From NCBI RefSeq assembly GCF_014646235.1, contig NZ_BMNB01000031.1:17747-81746 (forward strand): a DNA stretch of 64,000 nt, in the 5' to 3' direction. Positions 25,101 through 32,970 of the stretch are shown here, in pieces. The notes under the pieces were generated by a model. That model worked only from the letters and a program-made list of their open reading frames with translations. It searched no databases and was not told the DNA's origin. The stretch is from Micromonospora sonchi (GTDB lineage: Bacteria; Actinomycetota; Actinomycetes; Mycobacteriales; Micromonosporaceae). Each line of letters begins with the position of its first letter. Position 1 is the stretch's first letter. A program made the translations under genes and the position numbers.

Positions 25101-26975
25101 ATGAGAAACCGGATCGTCTATCTGGTCATCGCTGTGCTCGCCGTCGCCTCAGGCCTGCTCGCCGCGATGCTCCCGGCGTCCGCCGCCGGCGGGTGTGCCG
25201 TGGAGATGCACCACCGCTCCAGCTCCGCATCGGTGAGCTACGGTCAAATCCGCGTCATGAGCGTCGGTCGGCCACTGCCCGACTGGACGCTCCAGTTCCA
25301 GCTTCAGTACGTGACCGAGCAGATCAAACACGTCGGCTACCTGTTCGGGGAGCAGCCCTGGGAGCAGCACGGCAAGCAGGTCACCCTGCGCGGCCTGCCC
25401 GGTGACGTGTTGCCGGCAGACTTCCCGGTGTTCATCGACTACGTCATGACACGCGGGGCCAAGCTTGGCAACGCGTCCGCCTTCACACTCAACGGCATCG
25501 CCTGTGCGACCGTGCTGCCGCCATGGGCCTCGCCCAGCCCGTCGCTGAACCCCAATCCGAGCTCGACGGTGAGCCCCAGTCCCGGGCCGGACCCGAACCG
25601 GCCGCTCGTGGAACTCACGCGGCCCGAGGCCGGTGACCCGTTCTTCGCCTCGGCGACGATCATGACGGAGGCCACCGCCACGCCGGCACCGGGTCGACAG
25701 ATCACCCGGGTCGAGTTCTTCGGCTGGGGCAACGGGCGGGAACGCGTCCTGCTCGGCACCGACACGACCGCGCCGTACACCGCGCAGTGGCGCGCCCTGC
25801 CGGCGGGCGTGTACGGCCTGGAGGCCTGGGCGTACGACAACGAAGGCGCAACGCGGAACAGCGTGTCGGTGATCATTCGGGTATATACACCCAGCGAGAA
25901 ACGACAGGCGCCATACATCAGCGTGGTACGCGACAAGCTCTGGGGCATCTCCCCGGTCATCGAAGCGGCAGCTCCCCGCCGGCTGGCACCTCTCACGCGC
26001 ACCGGCGCGGAGTCCCGATGCGTACATGGGCAGGGCATCTGGGACGGTCTGGTCGACGCGACCACCGTCGCCCGGCTCGCCAGCCGCGGCGTCAAGGCGG
26101 TGTACATCCCGCTCAACGAAGCCTGCTGGCTCGGCCTGCCGTACGTCCAGCGGCGCTACGGCGGCGAGCCGTATCAGCAGGAGGTGGCCGCGTACGTACA
26201 TCGGCTGAGGGCCGTCGGCATCACGCCGATCGTCGCGCTCGCCTGGAGTCACGGCCGGTACACCGGCCCGGGTGCGATCTGCCGGGAGGAGCGGGCGGTC
26301 TGCGCCAAGCCGATGCCGCACGCCACATACGCCCTCGACTTCTGGGCGAGCGTCGGTTCAAGGCTGGGCTCCTACGAATCGGTCGTGTTCGACCTGTTCT
26401 CGACGCCCCACCCGGACCGGGCGATCGACGATCCCGCGCTGGCCTGGACGTGCTGGCGAGACGGGGACCAGGCATGCTCCGCGCTCGGCTATCCGGTGAT
26501 CGGCATGCAGAGGCTGCTGATCGAGACCCAGCGCCATGTCCCCGGTGTGATGCTCGCCAGCAGCCTGGACGGCGGAAACGACCTCTCCCGATGGGAGACC
26601 TACCGGCCGTTCAGCGGGACCTACAACGCGGCCGCGGCCTGGCGGCCGGCGACACCCGGTGACTGCCGACCGCCAACGCTGGCGCAGGCACCCGTCGTCG
26701 TCACCGCCACCTGCCGTCAGGGCACAGGCAATCCTGGCAATGTTGACAATTCGCGGGTGAACTCCATGACCCAGTTCGATTCCCAGGTCTGCCCGCCGTC
26801 GGCGGAGAACTCCTGCTCCCAGCGCGCCGAGGTGGGCGTGATGTCGGACCAGATGAAGTGCGCTCTGATCGGCTTTCCGTCGTGTGTGTCGTCGCCGAAG
26901 AAGTCGCCGCGGCCGTCGGTGAAGGTGCCCACCACCGGCGGGAAGAGCCGGCCGCTGCGGCTGTCCGCCCAGTAG
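25101..26975 (+). CDS. Secreted CBM2 + GH5-like protein, 3'-truncated and lacking the catalytic glutamates
   Basis: A 624-residue frame. ATG at 25101 (GGGG upstream) starts a signal peptide (RIVYLVIAVLAVASGLLAAM). A CBM2-like cellulose-binding module follows (about 30-140, bounded by Cys, ending FTLNGIAC), then a Pro/Ser linker, an Ig-like domain (about 170-265) and a GH5-like barrel from about 270 (GQGIWDGLVD, AVYIPLNEACW). In active relatives the acid/base lies in 'DLFNEP'; here it reads DLFSTP (Ser434-Thr435). The strand that should carry the nucleophile (PVV-GE-GE) reads 'PVVVTATCRQG'. After about residue 540 the frame is simply the antisense of the convergent gene, so the original 3' end appears lost. 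A carbohydrate-binding pseudoenzyme or decaying gene. Confidence 0.7.
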   Translation: MRNRIVYLVIAVLAVASGLLAAMLPASAAGGCAVEMHHRSSSASVSYGQIRVMSVGRPLPDWTLQFQLQYVTEQIKHVGYLFGEQPWEQHGKQVTLRGLPGDVLPADFPVFIDYVMTRGAKLGNASAFTLNGIACATVLPPWASPSPSLNPNPSSTVSPSPGPDPNRPLVELTRPEAGDPFFASATIMTEATATPAPGRQITRVEFFGWGNGRERVLLGTDTTAPYTAQWRALPAGVYGLEAWAYDNEGATRNSVSVIIRVYTPSEKRQAPYISVVRDKLWGISPVIEAAAPRRLAPLTRTGAESRCVHGQGIWDGLVDATTVARLASRGVKAVYIPLNEACWLGLPYVQRRYGGEPYQQEVAAYVHRLRAVGITPIVALAWSHGRYTGPGAICREERAVCAKPMPHATYALDFWASVGSRLGSYESVVFDLFSTPHPDRAIDDPALAWTCWRDGDQACSALGYPVIGMQRLLIETQRHVPGVMLASSLDGGNDLSRWETYRPFSGTYNAAAAWRPATPGDCRPPTLAQAPVVVTATCRQGTGNPGNVDNSRVNSMTQFDSQVCPPSAENSCSQRAEVGVMSDQMKCALIGFPSCVSSPKKSPRPSVKVPTTGGKSRPLRLSAQ

Positions 26976-27196
26976 AGCGACCACTCCTTGCGCTCGGTGT
27001 CGAACAGGCGCAGGGTGAAGCCGCGGCTGCCGAGCGTCGGGAAGTCGATCTCCTCGGTGTTCCCGCCGCCGTTGAAGATCGACTGGCAGGTCACCGTGCT
27101 GGGGAAGGTCTCCCATTCGTCGCTGCCGACGAACAGGGTCCGGAGTCGGCGGTTGGCCACGTTCCACGAGCCGACGAGAAAGTCAAAATCGTTCAT
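26717..27196 (-). CDS. DUF1579-like conserved protein
   Basis: A 159-residue protein starting 'MNDFDFLVGSWNVANRRLR'. It has a lipocalin-like series of strands (LRLFDTERKEWSLYWADS, GRGDFFGDDTHDGKPIR, SARWEQEFSADGGQTWESNW). This pattern is common in actinobacteria and close to DUF1579-type proteins; function is unknown. The ATG at 27196 begins the conserved 'DFDFLVGSW' motif. The 3' half overlaps the 3' end of the GH5-like frame on the other strand by about 258 bp. It is divergent from the WYL regulator, with a perfect dyad between them, so it is a likely target of that regulator. Confidence 0.8.
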   Translation of the reverse strand: MNDFDFLVGSWNVANRRLRTLFVGSDEWETFPSTVTCQSIFNGGGNTEEIDFPTLGSRGFTLRLFDTERKEWSLYWADSRSGRLFPPVVGTFTDGRGDFFGDDTHDGKPIRAHFIWSDITPTSARWEQEFSADGGQTWESNWVMEFTRELSTLPGLPVP

Positions 27197-27220
27197 AGCG
27201 ACGATCATCGCGGACTACCC

Positions 27221-27237
27221 CTGACAGCTCCTGTCAG
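27221..27237. promoter_or_regulatory. Perfect 7-bp dyad between divergent genes (putative WYL-regulator operator)
   Basis: CTGACAG (27221-27227) and its exact inverse (27231-27237) are separated by CTC. The dyad lies 22 bases upstream of the WYL regulator and 25 bases upstream of the DUF1579-like gene, the usual place for a site controlling both. Confidence 0.6.
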
Positions 27238-27258
27238 TGGCGTGGCAGACTCTCACAG

Positions 27259-28236
27259 ATGCGCGCCAGCCGACTGCTGTCCCTGCTGTTGCTGCTGCAG
27301 AACCGGGGCCGGATGAGCGCCGCGCACCTGGCTGCGGAACTCGGCGTGACCTCCCGGACGGTCTACCGCGACGTGGAGGCCCTCGCCGCAGCGGGCGTGC
27401 CGATCTACGCCGAGCACGGCCCGACCGGCGGATACCAGCTCATGGCGGGCTACCGCACCCGACTGACCGGGCTGACCGCCGACGAGGCCGAGTCGCTGTT
27501 CCTGACCGGCATGCCGCAACCCGCCGCCGAGCTGGGTCTCGGTGCCCAGGTGGCCGCCGCCGAACTCAAGCTGATGGCGGCGCTGCCGATCCCGTACCGG
27601 GATGCCTCGATCCGCATCCGGCAGCGCTTCCACCTCGACGCCCCGGGCTGGTACCACGAGCCCGACGCGGTGCCGCACCTGCTCGCCGTCGCCGACGCCC
27701 TCTGGCAGGACCAGGCCATCGAGGTCCAGTACCGGCGCTGGTCGCCCCGGCCGGGCGAGGTCACCCGACGGCTGCACCCGCTGGGTCTCGTCCTCAAGGC
27801 GGGCGTCTGGTACCTGATCGCCGCCGCGCATGGTCAGCCACGCACCTACCGCGTCTCCGCGATCGTGAGCCTGCGACCGCTACCCGAGCGGTTCACCCGA
27901 CCGGACGGCTTCGATCTGGCCGCGTTCTGGCACGCGCACGTCGAACGCTACGAGCAGGCCGACACCGACGAGGTGGCCACCGTACGACTGACACCGGCCG
28001 GAGTCAGCGCCCTGCCCGACGCACTCGGACCGAAGGCCGCCCGGCTGGCACTGCGTACCCTCACTCCCGCCGACCCCGACGGCTGGCGACAAGCGACGGT
28101 CCCGTTGGAGAACGTGCCACACGCCGTCGCAACTCTGCTCCGCCTCGGACCGGACGTTCAGGTCCTCGCTCCCACCCAGCTCGTCACCCACATGGCAGCG
28201 ACGATCCAGGCGATGGCCCGCCTCTATCCCGCCTGA
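27259..28236 (+). CDS. WYL-domain transcriptional regulator with N-terminal HTH_11
   Basis: A 325-residue regulator. Residues 1-60 are a DeoR/HTH_11 winged helix (MSAAHLAAELGVTSRTVYRD) followed by 'GGYQLMAGYRTRLTGLTADE'. The WYL domain spans about 140-215 (IEVQYRRWSPR, LHPLGLVLKAGVWYLIAAA) and is followed by the usual C-terminal extension. WYL proteins bind nucleic acid or nucleotide ligands and often control the adjacent gene. No ribosome site precedes the ATG at 27259. The dyad just upstream suggests autoregulation together with the divergent gene. Confidence 0.9.
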   Translation: MRASRLLSLLLLLQNRGRMSAAHLAAELGVTSRTVYRDVEALAAAGVPIYAEHGPTGGYQLMAGYRTRLTGLTADEAESLFLTGMPQPAAELGLGAQVAAAELKLMAALPIPYRDASIRIRQRFHLDAPGWYHEPDAVPHLLAVADALWQDQAIEVQYRRWSPRPGEVTRRLHPLGLVLKAGVWYLIAAAHGQPRTYRVSAIVSLRPLPERFTRPDGFDLAAFWHAHVERYEQADTDEVATVRLTPAGVSALPDALGPKAARLALRTLTPADPDGWRQATVPLENVPHAVATLLRLGPDVQVLAPTQLVTHMAATIQAMARLYPA

Positions 28237-28242
28237 CCAACG

Positions 28243-28548
28243 CTACGGCAGTCCGCTGTAACCGGTCCCTCGCCACGATCCGGTCCCCCCCTTGTCAAGG
28301 TAGAGCGCGCCGGTGAGGCTGTCGACGTAGACCAACGGAGGTTCAAGAGGTTCCGAGGTGCCGGGCACTTTCGGGAACTCCAGGGCGATGAACCCGGAAG
28401 TCATGCCGGCGTGCGCGCCGGCAGCCAGCGGAAGCACCCGGAGCTGCACGCTGGGCGAGAGGGTCACGTCGAGCAGGTGCTGAAGCTGGGCGGCCATCAC
28501 CTTCGGCCCGCCGACGGCTTGACGGATGACCGCCTCGCTCAGCACCAC
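28243..28548 (-). pseudogene. C-terminal remnant of a DUF5753 helix-turn-helix regulator
   Basis: About 100 residues match the C-terminal ligand-type domain of the very common actinobacterial XRE/DUF5753 regulators: 'VLSEAVIRQAVGGPKVMAAQ', 'VQLRVLPLAAGAHAGMTSGF', 'LVYVDSLTGALYLDK'. The HTH half and much of the DUF5753 domain are missing. The matching coding sequence runs back only a few codons beyond 28548 before the neighbouring GNAT gene starts on the other strand. The N-terminal part was probably lost in the rearrangement that joined these two fragments. Confidence 0.65.
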
Positions 28549-28559
28549 CGACAGGTGCG

Positions 28560-28976
28560 GTGGCCGAGGGTTGCGCGGCCAGCTCGGACGAGCGGCGTGC
28601 CGCGCTGGACGCGATCGCCGGTGGTCATGCGTTGAAGTTCCTGCTGCTCGAGGAGATGTTAGGCGCTTGGCAGCCCGAGCAGCCGCATCACTATCTCGCC
28701 CTCCTTGCCGTTGACCCGCGACGGCAGCGTCAGGGCCTCGGCAGCGCCCTGCTCGCGGCGCATCATCGTCGGCTCGGGCAGCGCAACCTGCCCGCGTACC
28801 TGGCGGCCACCACCCTGCGTAACCGGCGGTTCTACCGACGCCACGGTTACACCACGGGCCCCAGCATGGCGCTACCCGACTCCGGCCCGATCCTGTGGCG
28901 CATGTGGCGTGGCACGAGCGACGGTCACCGCCGCTCCCCCGGCCTGTCCGCCCGGTTGCACCGCCGGTCCCTGTGA
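28560..28976 (+). CDS. GNAT acetyltransferase missing its N-terminal part
   Basis: A 138-residue frame from GTG 28560. From about residue 43 it matches the C-terminal two-thirds of a GNAT protein: 'HHYLALLAVDPRRQRQGLGS' with the acetyl-CoA loop, then 'NRRFYRRHGYTTGP' and 'GPILWRMWRG'. Full-length relatives carry about 80 more N-terminal residues. Here the preceding sequence has no strong similarity and abuts the truncated regulator on the other strand. No ribosome site is visible. It is probably inactive or decaying, although the cofactor loop is intact. Confidence 0.55.
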   Translation: MAEGCAASSDERRAALDAIAGGHALKFLLLEEMLGAWQPEQPHHYLALLAVDPRRQRQGLGSALLAAHHRRLGQRNLPAYLAATTLRNRRFYRRHGYTTGPSMALPDSGPILWRMWRGTSDGHRRSPGLSARLHRRSL

Positions 28977-29020
28977 CTGCCGCCCGCCCGGCAGAAGCAT
29001 TGCCGCCACCACTACCTGCT

Positions 29021-29075
29021 GATCAAGAGGTTTGCGTCTCGCGATACGCCTGTCAGAGACCAAAACCTCTTGGTC
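29021..29075. terminator. Inverted repeat between convergent genes
   Basis: GATCAAGAGGTTT (29021-29033) pairs with AAACCTCTTGGTC (29063-29075), with one G-U position and a 29-base loop. It separates the GNAT remnant from the VOC gene that ends at 29078. The long loop makes it a weaker terminator candidate than the others. Confidence 0.45.
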
Positions 29076-29077
29076 AA

Positions 29078-29542
29078 CTAATTCTCGGTGCCGAAGCCGT
29101 CGAGCGTGGCGCGCTCGTCGAGCGTACGCTGCTCTTGGAAGATCGTGATGTGCAGGCCGGCCGGCGCGTCCAGGCGGGCGTTGACCGACTGCCATGGCGT
29201 GGTGGTGGGCGGGGCGACCTGGGTGGCACCCGCGGCTACCAGGCGGCCGGTGGTGCCTGCGGTGTCGTCGACCTCGAATGCCACGCGCAGTCGGGGCGCG
29301 ACCTGCCGTCCCACCTCGACGTCGTCGATCATCCGCTTCTGTGCCGGATTGGCGATTTCCAGGGTGGCGCGTCCGGCGTCCAGGATCACCACTCGGGCCT
29401 CGTCGCCGCTGGAGAAGGCGGCCTGCTCCGGCAGGCCGAGCACGTCTCGATAGAAGGCCACCGCCGCCTCGTAGTCGTCGGCTTCGACCACCAGCCGCAA
29501 CTGGCGGACCGAAGGGGGCGTGGGCTGCTCGGACGAGTTCAC
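29078..29542 (-). CDS. VOC (glyoxalase/bleomycin-resistance) family protein
   Basis: A 154-residue protein with two beta-alpha-beta-beta-beta modules: 'VRQLRLVVEADDYEAAVAFY' with 'RDVLGLP', then 'RLRVAFEVDDTAGTTGRLVA' and C-terminal 'LDAPAGLHITIFQEQRTLDE'. VOC proteins are metal-dependent enzymes or drug-binding proteins; no specific activity can be assigned. The GTG at 29542 has GGAG 9 bases upstream. The frame continues further back without a better signal. Confidence 0.85.
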   Translation of the reverse strand: MNSSEQPTPPSVRQLRLVVEADDYEAAVAFYRDVLGLPEQAAFSSGDEARVVILDAGRATLEIANPAQKRMIDDVEVGRQVAPRLRVAFEVDDTAGTTGRLVAAGATQVAPPTTTPWQSVNARLDAPAGLHITIFQEQRTLDERATLDGFGTEN

Positions 29543-29814
29543 TGTTTCGATCTCCAGCGGGTCAAGGGTGGACGCCCGCCATGGGGACAAACACCCACGC
29601 TGCGGCGCCCCCAACGGTGCGGGCTCGTTTCGTGAGCAACGCTACCGAAGCTCCGGGAGGCGATGGAGTTGCCGGGTCGGGTGGGCGGTGGGTGAACGTT
29701 GCGTCTGCCGGCGCAGATCAGGTCCGCCTCGGCCCACCCCACCCCAGGTGTACCGGTACTACGACGTGGACCGGCCACACTGAGCGGGACGCCAACCGGA
29801 CCGGGAGCACATCG

Positions 29815-30561
29815 ATGACCACCGAAGAGCGGATCCAGCCGAACGAGTCCGCCGTGCCGTTGCTGCCCTGCGTGGCGGTGGATGAAACGCTCACCTTCTG
29901 GCGGGCGCTCGGTTTCGCGGTGACCTGGGAGCAGCGCAAGCCCTACCTCTACCTGGCCTTTCACTACAGTGGCTTCGAGCTGCACTACGGCCGGGCACCC
30001 CACGGGATCGACACGCCGACCGAGAGCGGCTGCGGCGCCCTGGTGATGGTCGACGCGGTCGCGCCGTACCATGGCGCGTTCACCACGGCGATGCGCGCCG
30101 CGTACGGCAAGGTGCTCGCCCGCGGACTGCCCCGGATCACCCGCTACCGGCCCGGGGCGTCACGCTTCAGCATCGTCGACCCGTCCGGCAACACCATCAT
30201 CTTCATTCGCCGCGACGAACCGTCCGAGTTGGAGTACGGCGGATCGCCGCGGCTGTCGGGACTGGCCCGGGTCCTGGACAACGCGCGCATCCTGCGCGAG
30301 TTCAAGCGCGACGACCTGGCCTCCTTCCGGGCGCTGAACTCGGGCCTGCGCCGGCACGGTGAAGCGGCACCCACCGTCGAGCAGGCACTGGCACTCGCCG
30401 CGTTGATCGAGCTGTCGGCCGCGCTGGAGAAGCCGGACCTCGTGCCCGGGTGGGGTGCCCGGCTGCGCGCCCTGCCACTGACCGCCGAGGAACTGGCGCG
30501 GGTACGGCTGGCGGTCGCCGATCCCGCCGTACTCGAACCCTGGTTGCCCGAGGCTCGCTGA
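29815..30561 (+). CDS. VOC-domain protein with a C-terminal helical extension
   Basis: A 248-residue protein. Residues about 12-135 form a VOC domain with 'AVPLLPCVAVDETLTFWRAL' and 'RFSIVDPSGNTIIFIRRDEP'. Residues 150-248 are an unrelated helical extension, 'RVLDNARILREFKRDDLASF' onwards, resembling a small TPR-like bundle seen in some actinobacterial VOC proteins. The ATG at 29815 follows GGGAG. Activity is unknown; by family it may be a stress- or antibiotic-binding protein. It has no obvious operon partner. Confidence 0.8.
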   Translation: MTTEERIQPNESAVPLLPCVAVDETLTFWRALGFAVTWEQRKPYLYLAFHYSGFELHYGRAPHGIDTPTESGCGALVMVDAVAPYHGAFTTAMRAAYGKVLARGLPRITRYRPGASRFSIVDPSGNTIIFIRRDEPSELEYGGSPRLSGLARVLDNARILREFKRDDLASFRALNSGLRRHGEAAPTVEQALALAALIELSAALEKPDLVPGWGARLRALPLTAEELARVRLAVADPAVLEPWLPEAR

Positions 30562-30598
30562 GGCCGGACGCCGGTGCGGCCACTCGCGGCGACGCGGA

Positions 30599-30625
30599 CA
30601 AGTATTTGATCTGATACAGTACTTG
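30599..30625. promoter_or_regulatory. PadR promoter/operator overlapping the start region
   Basis: CAAGTA (30599-30604) and TACTTG (30620-30625) are inverted around 15 bases and enclose a likely -10 box, TACAGT (30615-30620). The GTG start lies 7 bases after that box, so the operator covers both promoter and start, a typical autoregulatory layout. Confidence 0.5.
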
Positions 30626-30627
30626 TC

Positions 30628-31023
30628 GTGGTAGATAAGTCCACTCTCTCCGACGACGAGGTGCTCGCCGCCGACCTGCTACGCGGTCACACCGACACGA
30701 TCGTGCTGGGGATCCTGCGCCGCACCGACAGCTACGGCTTCGAGATCTTCAAGCGGATCCGGGACAGCACCGGCGGCCGGCACGAGATCAAGGAAGCCAC
30801 CCTCTACGCCAGCTACCGCCGGCTCGCCCGCGACGGGCTCATCGAGTCGTACTGGGGTGACGAGACCCAGGGCGGCCGACGCAAGTACTACCGCATCACC
30901 GACGCCGGCCGGGCCGTCTTCCAGCGCAACGTGGCGGCCTGGACGGTGACCCGCGACCTCATCGACACCCTGCTCGACCTGGCCGGCCGGGCCGACAACC
31001 CATCTGGAGGGCAGCCCGCATGA
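30628..31023 (+). CDS. PadR-family transcriptional regulator
   Basis: A 131-residue protein with the PadR winged helix: 'LLRGHTDTIVLGILRRTDSY', 'GFEIFKRIRD', 'IKEATLYASYRRLARDGLIE' and wing 'GGRRKYYRITDAGRAVF'. A short C-terminal helix follows. PadR proteins repress adjacent transporters or membrane proteins. Here the stop overlaps the start of the next gene (ATGA at 31020-31023), so the two are co-translated. The overlapping dyad and -10 box suggest autorepression and a leaderless mRNA. Confidence 0.9.
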   Translation: MVDKSTLSDDEVLAADLLRGHTDTIVLGILRRTDSYGFEIFKRIRDSTGGRHEIKEATLYASYRRLARDGLIESYWGDETQGGRRKYYRITDAGRAVFQRNVAAWTVTRDLIDTLLDLAGRADNPSGGQPA

Positions 31024-31919
31024 ACACCCCACACCCCACCGACGCCACCCTGGACATCCACCGCCTCCTCGACGAGGCGTTCGCCGGGGTTGCAATGAGC
31101 CCGGAGCGGCAGGACCTCAAGGAGGAGATCCGAGCCAACCTGGTCGCCCGCGTCGGCGAACTGGTCGACACCGGCCACTCCCCCACCACCGCCGCCCGCC
31201 AGGCCATCACGGAACTCGGCGACCTGGCACCACTGCTCGACGCCACTCCGGCGTCCGGCCGCGACGAGGCGAGCGCGGAATGGGCGCGGCACCGGGTACG
31301 CCCCGCTCCCGGGTTCCTGGTCCGCACGGCGCTGCTGGCCGTACTCGGCGTCGCCGGGCTCGTCCTGCTGGTGCTGGCGGCGACCGACATCGCCGTACCG
31401 TCAGGGTGGCTGCCGCTCGCGGTCGCCGTCGTCGCGGTCGCGGCCGGTGCCGGCACCGCGGACGCGCTGCGCCAGGAGACGTCGATCAGCTATCCGGTGC
31501 CGACCGCCCGCGCTGCCGGGTACGGTCTCGGCGTCGCGCTCGGCCTGGCCGGACTCGGCGCGGGCTGGCTCCATCTGACCGGTGCCGGCCTGCCGTGGCT
31601 GCTCGGCGGAGCGCTCGCGGCGGTCGCGTCGGTGGTGTTCTTCACCTACCTCGGCGGCACCCAGACCAATCGGCACAAGCCGTGGGTGCTGCGGATGGCG
31701 GCGAATCACCACCTTTCCGACCGATTCTCCGAGGACCCGGCCACCGCCGCCCGGTTCGGGCTCTACACGGCCGCCATCTGGCTGGTCGCGATCGCCGCCT
31801 TCGTGGTGCTCGGTCTCAGCGCCGGTTGGGCCTGGTCCTGGCTGCCCCTGCTCGGCGGCACGGTCGTCATGCTGCTCACGCTCGCCCGCATGCAGTTCGG
31901 CCCACGCCCCTCGGCGTGA
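31020..31919 (+). CDS. Membrane protein with N-terminal permease-prefix-like domain
   Basis: A 299-residue protein. Residues about 10-75 form the soluble 'LDEAFAGVAMSPERQDLKEE ... TARQAITELGD' domain found at the N terminus of many PadR-partnered membrane proteins. Six hydrophobic segments follow (about 95-120, 122-140, 155-175, 178-200, 240-262, 265-288). The PadR-permease-prefix gene pair is a recurring actinobacterial and firmicute unit, thought to respond to envelope stress or antimicrobials. That role is an inference from pairing only. Confidence 0.8.
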   Translation: MNTPHPTDATLDIHRLLDEAFAGVAMSPERQDLKEEIRANLVARVGELVDTGHSPTTAARQAITELGDLAPLLDATPASGRDEASAEWARHRVRPAPGFLVRTALLAVLGVAGLVLLVLAATDIAVPSGWLPLAVAVVAVAAGAGTADALRQETSISYPVPTARAAGYGLGVALGLAGLGAGWLHLTGAGLPWLLGGALAAVASVVFFTYLGGTQTNRHKPWVLRMAANHHLSDRFSEDPATAARFGLYTAAIWLVAIAAFVVLGLSAGWAWSWLPLLGGTVVMLLTLARMQFGPRPSA

Positions 31920-31969
31920 GTCCGCGTGCGGACCGGCCGACAGCGGCGGGCTGCCCTTCGCTCCTGAAG

Positions 31970-32013
31970 GCGTGATGTCACACGGACATAAATATTTCAC
32001 AGTGACATGACGC
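31970..32013. repeat. Inverted repeat sharing a 25-bp motif with 37626-37650
   Basis: GCGTGATGTCAC (31970-31981) and GTGACATGACGC (32002-32013) form an inverted repeat with one mismatch. Read on the minus strand, 32013-31989 matches 22 of 25 bases of 37626-37650. The rest of the 31920-32318 gap holds no recognisable gene. The downstream start at 32319 has a GAGGTGAGA ribosome site. Confidence 0.6.
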
Positions 32014-32318
32014 TCAACCAGAAAAGCACCTGCTCGCTGGGCACGGATCCTCTTCATACCCGACGACGCTGAGGGGCGTCGATGTTGCCGGGGCGGGGCC
32101 AAACGTGTTGGAATGACTCACATCGCCGCAGCGCGGGGGCAACCGCGTTGGGAACGGCCAGCACGGGAGCATCGCAGTGCCGGCAGCGCGCCGGTTTGGC
32201 AGACGGTCGCGCGCCGCATCACCGGGCCATCTCCATGACGACGGGCACATGTACCCGGGCAGATGTCCCGATGCGGTCTGCCAACGCACCAGAACCGGCG
32301 ACGAGGTGAGAAGCAAAC

Positions 32319-32900
32319 ATGATTTCCCGGGAGAGTTCCGCGGGGTGGTATCGAAACCGCTTCGTGTGGGTGGCGGTGATCCTGCTGACGGTGTCGGTCG
32401 GCGCGGTCGCACTGGTCAACTCGGCCGGCTCGAAGGCGGAGCCGGCGGATGTGCACGCGCAGGTCGTGACCCGGATGCGGACCATCCTCGAACAGGCGGA
32501 CCCGGGGCAACACAACCACGCGCACCATGGCCAGCAGGTGACCGCCGAGGGGGAGGCGAAGCCGCCGGTGATCTGCGGGGTGCACGTCTACGGCTACGAG
32601 CCGGCCGACGTGACCACGCTCGCCGACGTGCAGACGGTCTACGCCTTCCACCTCTGCGGGATCGCCGAGCCGCAGCGCCCCTGGGACGTGGCGGTCAAGC
32701 TGGCCGGCCCGCTCATCATGGACCTGTCCACCCAACCGCCCGGCATCCAGGTGGTCGAGGCGACCGAGGACGTCATCTTCGTCGACCGGCTGCGGCAGAT
32801 GTTCCCGGCCAAGTACCTCGAGCCGGCGCTCAAGGAGGCGGTGGGCGCCTCGGAAATGGCCGAGCTACGCCGGCGGTACGACGCCGCAGCCGGGCTCTGA
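32319..32900 (+). CDS. Membrane-anchored hypothetical protein
   Basis: A 193-residue protein with a short cytoplasmic N terminus, one membrane segment (FVWVAVILLTVSVGAVALV, about 15-33) and an extracytoplasmic domain. A His-rich patch (QHNHAHHGQQ) at about 63-72 could bind metal. Two Cys (VICGVHVYGY and FHLCGIAEP) could form a disulfide. The remainder is a mixed fold ending in a charged helix. I recognise no family. ATG 32319 follows GAGGTGAGA. A terminator hairpin starts 6 bases after the stop. Confidence 0.75.
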   Translation: MISRESSAGWYRNRFVWVAVILLTVSVGAVALVNSAGSKAEPADVHAQVVTRMRTILEQADPGQHNHAHHGQQVTAEGEAKPPVICGVHVYGYEPADVTTLADVQTVYAFHLCGIAEPQRPWDVAVKLAGPLIMDLSTQPPGIQVVEATEDVIFVDRLRQMFPAKYLEPALKEAVGASEMAELRRRYDAAAGL

Positions 32901-32905
32901 CCACG

Positions 32906-32970
32906 CTGACCGGCCGGGCAGGACACCGCCGCCCCGGCCGGTCAGGACCACCGCCGCCCCGGCCGGTCAG
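32906..32970. terminator. Terminator with a duplicated right arm
   Basis: CTGACCGGCCGGG (32906-32918) pairs perfectly with 32933-32945, and again with an identical copy at 32958-32970. The second copy overlaps the stop codon of the GH51 gene. The arm has been duplicated with its 25-base spacer, so either of two hairpins can form between these convergent genes. Confidence 0.75.

Noticed and set aside
30160..30644. Antisense frames over the VOC and PadR start region
   Set aside because: No ribosome site or family match, while the plus strand has clear VOC and PadR motifs.
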